A DNA stretch of 28,292 bases, from positions 1 to 28,292 of the forward strand of contig CAKPHO010000014.1 in assembly GCA_934162195.1 (NCBI GenBank), written 5' to 3'. Positions within the stretch are counted from its first letter, which is position 1. Every line of letters starts with the position of its first letter. Below the pieces are notes generated by a model. It was not told the origin of the DNA. It saw nothing but the letters and a program-made list of their open reading frames with translations, and ran no database searches. Made by a program: the position numbers and the translations under genes. Shown here piece after piece: positions 1 through 5,779 of the stretch. This DNA comes from an uncultured Bacilli bacterium (GTDB taxonomy: Bacteria > Bacillota_I > Bacilli_A > RF39 > UBA660).

Positions 1-305
1 TTATTGGCCCATTTTCTAAATACTATTCCGTTTTTACTTTTTACTCTATACCCTACGCTTATTATTACATCTAAATTATAATAAGTAACTGGTTTATCAG
101 AATTTGCAAAGTGCATTTTTTGCACATTGCTTTCTCTATCCAATTCTCCTTCTTTAAATATGTTGTTTATATGTTTTGTAATAACAGTTCTTTCTTTATC
201 AAATAACCGTGCCATCTGATTTTGAGTAAGCCAAACTGTCTCATCATTAACATTCACCTCCAACTTTACGTTTTGATTCTCAAATAATACAATTTCATTA
301 TTCAT
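1..305 (-). CDS. RhuM-family protein, N-terminal part (cut by window edge)
   Basis: About 101 codons are visible before the gene leaves the window at base 1. The product begins MNNEIVLFENQNVKLEV and continues with VWLTQNQMARLFDKERT, VITKHINNIFKEGEL, then SDKPVTYYNLDVIISVGYRV. This is the typical N-terminal half of the virulence RhuM family (a winged-helix/antirepressor-like segment, then a YYNLDVIISVGYRV motif). The start at 305 is supported by GAAAGGGATG just upstream; an ATG at 313 is in another frame and stops at once. RhuM proteins are usually found with mobile or restriction-type accessory DNA; their biochemical function is not established. The family call is fairly safe because the conserved block is intact. 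The C-terminus and neighbours to the left cannot be seen. Confidence 0.8.
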   Translation of the reverse strand, partial: MNNEIVLFENQNVKLEVNVNDETVWLTQNQMARLFDKERTVITKHINNIFKEGELDRESNVQKMHFANSDKPVTYYNLDVIISVGYRVKSKNGIVFRKWAN

Positions 306-421
306 TTTATCATCCCTTTCTTTGAATTTATTGTATTAAAAAAGGATTACATTTTTATAACCCTTCACTTATAACATTCTACATTTTTTTCTTATTTCCT
401 TTTTTATCGAAAAAAATACAC

Positions 422-446
422 AAAAAAAGTCAGTTTATACTGACTT
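422..446 (-). terminator. Intrinsic terminator of the ABC-F gene
   Basis: Perfect 8-bp stem AAGTCAGT/ACTGACTT with a 4-nt loop (427-446), followed on the minus strand by a run of seven T. The stem overlaps the TAA stop of the ABC-F gene. Confidence 0.85.
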
Positions 447-2307
447 ACATCTTATTTGCTAAATCTTCCCATTCCTTAGTTTTAATTTCTATTTCTTTTG
501 TAATTTTTTCTATTTTTTCTTGTATAGATTTAGCTTTACTAATATCCATATATACTTCTTCTTTTAAAAGTTCTTTATTTAATTTAGCTAATTCCTTTTC
601 TTTATTATCTATCACTTTTTCAATTTTATTTATTTCTTTTGTTAAATTAATATTAACTTCTTTTTTTGATACTTTATTTTCTTTCTTTATTATTTCAGAT
701 TCTTTAATTACTTTTCTTTTTTCTAAATATTCATCATATCCATAATTATATAAAACAACTTCATTTTTATTAAATACTAATAATTTCGTACATACATTTT
801 TTATCAAATATCTATCGTGGCTTACCATAATAATTGTACCATTATATTCTTTTAACATCTTTTCTATCGTATTTTTATTGATAATATCCAAGTGATTTGT
901 TGGTTCATCTAAAATAAGAACATTTGGTCTGCTATTTAATATCTTACATAAACTAACTCTTACTTTTTCTCCCCCAGATAAACTAGAAATCTTTTTAAAT
1001 ACTTCATCTCCGTGAAAATCAAAAGCACCTAACAAACTTCTTATTTCTGTTGGTGACATACTAGGAAACGCGTTATCTATTTCTTCATAAATTGTTTTAC
1101 TAGGATCAATGTTGTCAAGTTGTTGAGAAAAATACCCAATATTAACTTTATCACCAAATGTATATTTACCACCCAAAGGACTAATAAATCCCATAATTGT
1201 TTTAAGTAATGTACTTTTACCAATTCCATTTTCACCTATGATACCTAATTTATCTTTACGTTCTACATTAAAAGTTACTCTACTTAATTCTTTGTCATAA
1301 CCAATGGATAAATTTTTAACTTTTAAAACATCACGATAACTTTCTTGATTAGGGCTAAAATTAGTTTTGAAAGTCCTATTATTTTCTTTTTGTGGCTTAT
1401 CTATTTTAACCATTCTTTCTATTTGTTTTAGTTTAGACATCGCCATTGATGCTTTAGATGGTTTATATTTAAACCTATCTGCAATAGCTTGCAACCTCTT
1501 TATTTCTTTTTGTTGAGTTTCATAATCACGTTCTTGTTTTATATAATCTTCGTGTTTCTTATTTACAAAATAAGTATAATTACCATTATATCTTTTTAAA
1601 GTACCATATTCTATATCATATATAACGTTACAAACGTTATCCAAAAACATACGATCATGGCTAACTATAATAATACTTTTATTATAATTTTTTAAATAAT
1701 CTTCTAACCATTCGATAGTGTTGATATCCAAGTGATTTGTTGGTTCATCAAGTATAAGTAAATCAGGTTTACTAAGTAATAATTTTACTAGTGATAACTT
1801 AGTTAATTGTCCTCCAGAAAATTCACTTAGTAACTTATCTTTATCACTTTCACTAAAGCCAAATTTTTTTAGTGCTACTTCGTATTCTTTTTTATAAGTA
1901 TAACCACCTAGATATTCATATTTTGATATCAAATCATTATATTTATTAACAATATTTTCATCATATCCAGATATCATTTTATTTTCTAATTTCTTCATAT
2001 TTTTTTCTATATCAGTAAGATTAGAATAAGCATCAACTATATAATCAATCATTTTAATATTCAAATTATTGTCAATATTTTGTTTAACATATCCAACTTT
2101 ATAATCTCCAACACTTTCTACCTTTAAATCATCATAACCATTCTCTAAATCGATTTCACCTACTATAGCTTTAAGTAGTGTAGTCTTACCACTACCATTA
2201 CGACCAACTATACCTATCTTTTCATTATCACTAACTTTAAAATTAATATCTTCTAAAATAGTATTACCAGAAAGTGTTACACTACCATTGCTTATTTTAT
2301 AATACAT
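445..2307 (-). CDS. ABC-F family ATPase (ribosome-associated, YdiF-like)
   Basis: Soluble protein of 620 residues with two ABC domains in tandem and no membrane segments, the hallmark of ABC-F translation factors that act in the ribosomal E site. Domain 1 has Walker A GRNGSGKT (about 35-42), signature FSGGQ (about 160) and Walker B LLILDEPTNHLD. Domain 2 has GENGIGKST, LSGGE and VLILDEPTNHLD. Between them lies a charged linker (about 250-310, including QQKEIKRLQ and KPSKASMAMSKLKQIE), the P-site tRNA interaction motif. About 80 C-terminal residues are Lys/Glu-rich coiled coil, as in the YdiF/Uup type. A GTG at 2319 could extend the frame by four residues, but that GTG lies in the GTGGTGAT ribosome-binding site of the ATG at 2307, so 2307 is preferred. 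It is a single gene with its own terminator. Whether it confers antibiotic resistance or is a housekeeping factor cannot be told from sequence alone. Confidence 0.92.
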   Translation of the reverse strand: MYYKISNGSVTLSGNTILEDINFKVSDNEKIGIVGRNGSGKTTLLKAIVGEIDLENGYDDLKVESVGDYKVGYVKQNIDNNLNIKMIDYIVDAYSNLTDIEKNMKKLENKMISGYDENIVNKYNDLISKYEYLGGYTYKKEYEVALKKFGFSESDKDKLLSEFSGGQLTKLSLVKLLLSKPDLLILDEPTNHLDINTIEWLEDYLKNYNKSIIIVSHDRMFLDNVCNVIYDIEYGTLKRYNGNYTYFVNKKHEDYIKQERDYETQQKEIKRLQAIADRFKYKPSKASMAMSKLKQIERMVKIDKPQKENNRTFKTNFSPNQESYRDVLKVKNLSIGYDKELSRVTFNVERKDKLGIIGENGIGKSTLLKTIMGFISPLGGKYTFGDKVNIGYFSQQLDNIDPSKTIYEEIDNAFPSMSPTEIRSLLGAFDFHGDEVFKKISSLSGGEKVRVSLCKILNSRPNVLILDEPTNHLDIINKNTIEKMLKEYNGTIIMVSHDRYLIKNVCTKLLVFNKNEVVLYNYGYDEYLEKRKVIKESEIIKKENKVSKKEVNINLTKEINKIEKVIDNKEKELAKLNKELLKEEVYMDISKAKSIQEKIEKITKEIEIKTKEWEDLANKM

Positions 2308-2348
2308 ACTTATCACCACTTGTTATATTTTATCATAATTTGATACAC

Positions 2349-2375
2349 AAAAAAACATGAATAAAAGAATTCATG
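2349..2375 (-). terminator. Intrinsic terminator of the first pilin-like gene
   Basis: Stem CATGAAT/ATTCATG (2356-2375) with a 6-nt loop, followed on the minus strand by seven T. It lies about 10 bases past the TAG that ends the C-terminal pilin reading frame. This argues that the C-terminal part is still organised as one transcription unit. Confidence 0.8.
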
Positions 2376-2385
2376 CTTATAAAAT

Positions 2386-3062
2386 CTATCCTAGTTGTGA
2401 TTTGGGGATTGTTATTACAGGACGAAGAGCAAATGCGCTATCATCGATAACCGCAGTATCATACAAAGTTCCATCATAGAAGACATAATATGCTTTGTTA
2501 GAGCTAGACGTAGAAGGCGAAGATGTCCAATATCCATATGCCATTGGTGGTTTTGTATAACTATTTAACCATATTGGTAGACCGGATACATTTGAAGTAG
2601 AACTTACATCAAATTCTTTTCCAGATGCAGCTGCTATTTGTTGTCCACTAGGTATTGAGATTTGATTGTCTTCTAATTTAGTCCATCCTGATGTTCTTTC
2701 TTTTAATATTTTATCTGCCGTAATTGGGCCTTTATCATTCTTTACATAATCCCCATTTTCTACTGTTTCTCCGGCTGCTATATAATCTCCTATTGTTACC
2801 CATGCTACATTTGTGCCTAAATTCATTCCAGCTATTAAAGAAACGTTATCTCCATTTGTTTCTAATACATAAAACGTTTTTGATTCATTGTCACCTAGTT
2901 CACATGTGTAAGATACCCCTGGAGTATATGCTCCTGAGTTACTTGCTAACAATCCTACTTCTTGACTTGCGTATGAAGACTCCTCAGCAGGATCTGCATT
3001 TCCTGACCAAACTAATGCAGAGACCTTAGTTTTATTAGCTGTGCATAGTACTTCTACTTGCG
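2386..3062 (-). pseudogene. C-terminal part of the split pilin-like protein (-1 frame)
   Basis: This frame is open from the A-run at 3063-3069 down to TAG at 2386 and has no convincing start of its own. Read from the break it begins PQVEVLCTANKTKVSALVWS and continues with the previously called stretch LASNSGAYTPGVSYTCEL. It ends in a domain with YGYWTSSPS, AYYVFYDG and ALRPVITIPKSQLG. That ending resembles the DUF6273/FISUMP-like surface domain often attached to prepilin-type N-termini in gut Firmicutes. Joined to the upstream frame by a -1 shift it gives a 366-residue protein with uninterrupted sense. The shared leader, single terminator and intact C-terminal motifs indicate either a very recent one-base loss (A7 to A6), a sequencing error, or recoding. 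A separately translated protein is unlikely. Confidence 0.75.
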
Positions 3063-3485
3063 GTTTTTTCCTTTTTCTGTTGCTTCATATTTCTTTGCTG
3101 TTGGGTTATATGATACTTCATAACTTCCTACTGTCATTTTTGAATCTGTTATTACTTGACCATTACTTATTTTTATGGTTCCTGATGTTGGCTTATTTCC
3201 ATTCATTTCTATTACTAGAGGTTCTGTTAATCCGTTACCGGTTAAATTTCCTTTGTCATTTATTGTATATGTTCCTTCTAAGATATCTCCTTCTAATCGC
3301 TTGGTTGCTACTGCTGTTTCTACTTGTTTTATGTAGTTGTCGACACTTCTCTCAGCTGCTCTTTTCTTCGCACTTTTTATTGTATTCATTACTATTGGTG
3401 TTGCTATTAAGGCTATTATTGCTAATACTACTATTACCGCTAGTAATTCAACAAGTGTAAATCCATATTTGTTTTTTAATTTCAT
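3054..3485 (-). CDS. Type IV pilin-like protein, N-terminal part (frame break before domain 2)
   Basis: 143 residues in the zero frame. The N-terminus MKLKNKYG|FTLVELLAVIVVL is a textbook class III (prepilin) signal. It has a short basic leader, a prepilin-peptidase site after Gly8, Phe+1 and Glu+5, and a long hydrophobic helix (about 9-32) that anchors the subunit in the membrane and packs the pilus core. The region after the helix (AERSVDNYIKQVETAVA) is the usual amphipathic continuation. The ATG at 3485 is chosen because AAAGGAGG sits 6 bases upstream; the frame is open to 3548 but there is no ribosome-binding site there. The frame ends at TAG 3054-3056, immediately after GGA AAA AAC CGC AAG. 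In the -1 frame the protein continues to 2386. The N-terminus is nearly the same as that of the gene at 26329-27867. No assembly ATPase or prepilin peptidase is in the window. Confidence 0.82.
   Translation of the reverse strand: MKLKNKYGFTLVELLAVIVVLAIIALIATPIVMNTIKSAKKRAAERSVDNYIKQVETAVATKRLEGDILEGTYTINDKGNLTGNGLTEPLVIEMNGNKPTSGTIKISNGQVITDSKMTVGSYEVSYNPTAKKYEATEKGKNRK
3063..3069 (-). other. A_AAA_AAC slippery heptamer at the pilin frame break
   Basis: The minus strand reads GGA AAA AAC CGC in the zero frame of the pilin N-terminus. The phasing A_AAA_AAC is exactly that of a canonical -1 frameshift heptamer. A -1 slip here continues with CCG CAA GTA, the frame that stays open for another 225 codons. 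About 14-20 nt downstream, ATGCACAG can pair imperfectly with CTCTGCAT (one mismatch, about 22-nt loop), a weak candidate stimulator. No well-placed internal Shine-Dalgarno was seen. Confidence 0.5.
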
Positions 3486-3536
3486 AACCTTCCTCCTTTT
3501 TTTATTTAGATTTACTTTACTTAGCAAAGGTACAAC

Positions 3537-3589
3537 AAAAAAACACAAAGGAATCTAGATTATCAAAAAATCTAGAAACTTTGTGTTTT
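3537..3589 (-). terminator. Terminator within the first pilin leader
   Basis: The base stem AAAACACAAAG/CTTTGTGTTTT (11 bp) carries an inner stem TCTAGATT/AATCTAGA, and a run of seven T follows on the minus strand. It lies upstream of the pilin start, between leader fold and SD, so it can act as an attenuator. Confidence 0.75.
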
Positions 3590-3691
3590 CTTTTTTATTT
3601 AATTTTATAGTATGGTTAAACAATACCAAGGTTGGTGTTTTTTCTAACTTTTTAGATAATACATTAACCATACTACCACTGTCCTTTACTG
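3537..3691 (-). ncRNA. Structured 5' leader of the first pilin-like gene (candidate cis-regulatory RNA)
   Basis: The transcript predicted to start near 3691 (CAGTAAAGG) folds into a perfect 12-bp stem TAGTATGGTTAA/TTAACCATACTA (3664-3675 with 3608-3619). This encloses two small hairpins, TCTAA/TTAGA and ACCAA/TTGGT, giving a three-way-junction shape. An A-rich linker leads to a long terminator hairpin about 50 nt before the ribosome-binding site. Promoter, first 30 nt, CAACCT core, TTAAATA linker and terminator base are shared with the leader at 28007-28151 upstream of the other pilin gene. The layout (aptamer-like fold followed by terminator, then SD) is that of an attenuation device. I do not recognise it as a known riboswitch: c-di-GMP-I/II, SAM, T-box and ZTP consensus blocks are absent. 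Confidence 0.55.
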
Positions 3692-3696
3692 TATTA

Positions 3697-3726
3697 ATTA
3701 TACGAAAATGTTTTTATTGCTATCAA
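3697..3726 (-). promoter_or_regulatory. Sigma-A promoter of the first pilin-like gene
   Basis: -35 TTGATA (3726-3721), 18-bp spacer, -10 TATAAT (3702-3697). The -35 sits four bases past the metK stop. The -10 and the following TTAATACAGTAAAG are identical to those of the promoter at 28157-28186. Confidence 0.8.
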
Positions 3727-3729
3727 TAA

Positions 3730-4755
3730 TTAGTTTCTAAAATGACCAAATTTAGCTCTTTCTTCATAGTGCTCGGTTAAAAGATTTAAATCTTTTATAA
3801 TATTTCTTGGTTTACACTCTTCATATAATTCCTTATCAGCTTCTACATTACCTAAATTTGTTTCAATATAGATTGCTAAAGGTTCTTCTATTCCTATTGC
3901 ATATGATAATTGTACTTGGCACCATTCATATTTATCATTTGAAGATACTATTTTTTTAGCTATTTCTCTTGCTTTGTAAGCACCACTTCTATCTACTTTA
4001 CTTGGATCTTTTCCAGAGAATGCTCCCCCACCAACATTAGCAAATGATTGATAACTATCAACAACTATTTTTCTTCCTGTTAATCCAGCGTCACCATCAA
4101 AACCACCTATTTCAAATCTACCAGTAGGATTTATTAAATATGTTTCTACTTCTACGTTGTATTCCTTACAAATTTTATCACAGATTTCTTTTATTATTTC
4201 ATCTGTTTTTTCTCTTTCTTTTTCAGTATTTTGATAGCATACTGTAAAATCTTTAATTTTTATTAGTTTATTATGTTCGTCATAAACACCTGTAATTTGA
4301 GCTTTTCCATCAGCACAAAATCTTTCATCACTATGAACTAATTTATCATATTCTTGACTTAGTTTTTGTAATATTACCATGGCTTTTGGCAATAATTCTT
4401 TAGTTTCTTTGCAAGCATAACCAAACATCATTCCATTATCTCCTGCTCCACCTACTTCTGTATTAGTTCCAAGCGCAATATCTTGACTTTGTTTTCCAAT
4501 ATTGTCGATAATTTCGTAATTATCACTATAACCAATATCCCTTAATACTCTTTTTACAATACTAGTTAAATCAAATTTAGCGTCACTAGTTACCTCTCCA
4601 GTTACAAATATTTTACCTTTTCCCCCTACTACTTCAATTCCACATCTTGAAGCTTTATCTTGTTTTAAACACTCATCTAAAATAGCGTCACTTATTTGAT
4701 CACATACTTTATCAGGATGACCTCTAAATACTATTTCATTACTATAAAATTTCAT
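3730..4755 (-). CDS. metK: S-adenosylmethionine synthase
   Basis: Makes S-adenosylmethionine from ATP and methionine in the cytoplasm. Family landmarks in order: NEIVFRGHPDK (7-16, His13 in the active site), GGAGDNGMMFGYA (about 100), NPTGRFEIGG, GDAGLTGRK, VGGGAFSGKDP (the P-loop-like motif) and KVDRSGAY. At 341 residues it is shorter than the usual 380-400. It deviates at positions that are normally fixed: GAGDQG is GAGDNG, the usual SEGHPDK context is FRGHPDK, and IGGP is IGGF. These point to a divergent MetK subgroup; the catalytic core is otherwise complete. AAAGGAGGAG lies about 6 bases before the ATG. The gene is preceded by an SAM-I riboswitch with terminator, so end-product repression is expected. 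The activity call is strong because of this regulation. Confidence 0.95.
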   Translation of the reverse strand: MKFYSNEIVFRGHPDKVCDQISDAILDECLKQDKASRCGIEVVGGKGKIFVTGEVTSDAKFDLTSIVKRVLRDIGYSDNYEIIDNIGKQSQDIALGTNTEVGGAGDNGMMFGYACKETKELLPKAMVILQKLSQEYDKLVHSDERFCADGKAQITGVYDEHNKLIKIKDFTVCYQNTEKEREKTDEIIKEICDKICKEYNVEVETYLINPTGRFEIGGFDGDAGLTGRKIVVDSYQSFANVGGGAFSGKDPSKVDRSGAYKAREIAKKIVSSNDKYEWCQVQLSYAIGIEEPLAIYIETNLGNVEADKELYEECKPRNIIKDLNLLTEHYEERAKFGHFRN

Positions 4756-4780
4756 CTTATCTCCTCCTTTGTAATCTTAC

Positions 4781-4810
4781 AAAAAAACACTCAAGATAAC
4801 TCTTGAGTGT
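4781..4810 (-). terminator. Expression-platform terminator of the SAM-I riboswitch
   Basis: Perfect 10-bp stem ACACTCAAGA/TCTTGAGTGT (4787-4810) with a 4-nt loop, followed by seven T on the minus strand. It lies between the aptamer and the metK ribosome-binding site. Confidence 0.9.
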
Positions 4811-4819
4811 AAAAGTTAT

Positions 4820-4900
4820 CTTATCGTTCTAGCTTTACCACCTAATTAAATAGGTTGGTGTGACTTCATCGGGCTAGTCCCTCCATCACTCTTCATAAGA
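4820..4900 (-). promoter_or_regulatory. SAM-I (S-box) riboswitch aptamer controlling metK
   Basis: The minus strand carries the S-box landmarks in order: CTTATGAAGAGTGATGGAGG, GACTAGCCCGATGA, CACACCAACC, a variable P3/P4 arm, GGTGGTAAAGCTA and the closing GATAAG, which pairs with CTTAT at the start (P1). Binding of SAM should stabilise P1 and free the downstream terminator, switching metK off. The core matches the established S-box consensus closely. Confidence 0.93.
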
Positions 4901-4909
4901 CCTAACTTA

Positions 4910-4938
4910 AGTATATATTTTTTAAGTATAAATGTCAA
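4910..4938 (-). promoter_or_regulatory. Sigma-A promoter of the metK riboswitch transcript
   Basis: -35 TTGACA (4938-4933), 17-bp spacer, -10 TATACT (4915-4910); the expected start is about 4903, just before the aptamer. The -35 is inside an 8-bp inverted repeat (4931-4952). Confidence 0.85.
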
Positions 4939-4952
4939 CATTTTTTGACATT
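4931..4952 (-). terminator. Possible weak terminator after uppP, overlapping the metK -35
   Basis: Inverted repeat AATGTCAA/TTGACATT with a 6-nt loop, ending in TTAT rather than a clean T-run. It lies 9 bases after the uppP stop. It could be a poor terminator or an operator; it may be only coincidence with the TTGACA box. Confidence 0.35.
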
Positions 4953-4960
4953 AAAATAAT

Positions 4961-5779
4961 TTAAAATATTAAGAAATATAATATAACTAGAATACCTAGT
5001 ATAATGCGATACCATCCAAAAGCTTTAAAGTCATGTTTTTTAATATAATTCATTAAAAATTTAATAACTATAATAGAAACTAAGAATGCAACTAACATAC
5101 CTATTAATAATGTGACTATTTCGGCAGTTGTGAATGCAAATCCGAATTTAATAAGCTTTAATAAACTGGCTCCAAACATAACAGGAATTCCTAAGAAGAA
5201 AGTAAATTCTGCTGTTACAGCACGTGAAGCTCCAAATAAAATTCCTCCCATTATAGTTGACCCAGATCTACTAGTTCCTGGAATAATGGCTAGTACTTGG
5301 AATAATCCTATAATTAACGCTAATTTGTAAGAAATATCATTAACATCTTTTACCTTTGGTTCTTTATTTTTATTTCTATTTTCTATTACAATAAACAATA
5401 TACCATAAACAATTAACATAACAGCAACTGTAATCCAATTATAAAATAATTCATCCATTTTATCATCAAACACTGAGAATATTACAGCTGGAATACACGC
5501 TACTGCTACTTTAAACCATAGGCTCCAAGTATCCTTTTTTTCTTTACTAGATTTTTGAGGAGAAAAAGGATTAAGTTTATGGAAGTATAAAACAACAACA
5601 GCCATAATAGCACCTAATTGAATTACAACTCTAAACATTTCCATAAATGAAGCACTAACATTTAATTTAATAAATTGTTCTAATAAGATTAAATGACCGG
5701 TACTACTAATTGGCAACCACTCTGTAACTCCTTCAACTATTCCAAAAAATATAATTTTAATTAATTCTACTATTTGCAC
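4961..5779 (-). CDS. uppP: Undecaprenyl-diphosphate phosphatase
   Basis: Integral membrane enzyme that dephosphorylates C55-PP to C55-P, recycling the lipid carrier for wall and surface glycan synthesis; also called BacA. It has 272 residues, the normal size, with about seven to eight hydrophobic segments. The two signature regions are present: EGVTEWLPISSTGH (16-29, with catalytic Glu and Ser/Thr) and PGTSRSGSTIMGGILFGASR (about 165-185, with the catalytic Arg). It starts with GTG at 5779, which fits the family N-terminus; its ribosome-binding site is weak. The start overlaps the end of the upstream YfhO-family gene by 10 bases, so translation is probably coupled. It is the last gene of an operon with two GT-C-like membrane proteins, which use or release undecaprenyl carriers. 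Confidence 0.95.
   Translation of the reverse strand: MQIVELIKIIFFGIVEGVTEWLPISSTGHLILLEQFIKLNVSASFMEMFRVVIQLGAIMAVVVLYFHKLNPFSPQKSSKEKKDTWSLWFKVAVACIPAVIFSVFDDKMDELFYNWITVAVMLIVYGILFIVIENRNKNKEPKVKDVNDISYKLALIIGLFQVLAIIPGTSRSGSTIMGGILFGASRAVTAEFTFFLGIPVMFGASLLKLIKFGFAFTTAEIVTLLIGMLVAFLVSIIVIKFLMNYIKKHDFKAFGWYRIILGILVILYFLIF

Noticed and set aside
2319..2350. Promoter TTGTGT-N17-TATAAC before the ABC-F gene
   Set aside because: Its start point would fall inside the GTGGTGAT ribosome-binding site.
3041..3460. Plus-strand open frames opposite the pilin gene
   Set aside because: They are Leu-rich shadows of the minus-strand frames, have no ribosome-binding sites, and the pilin reading is clearly the coding one.
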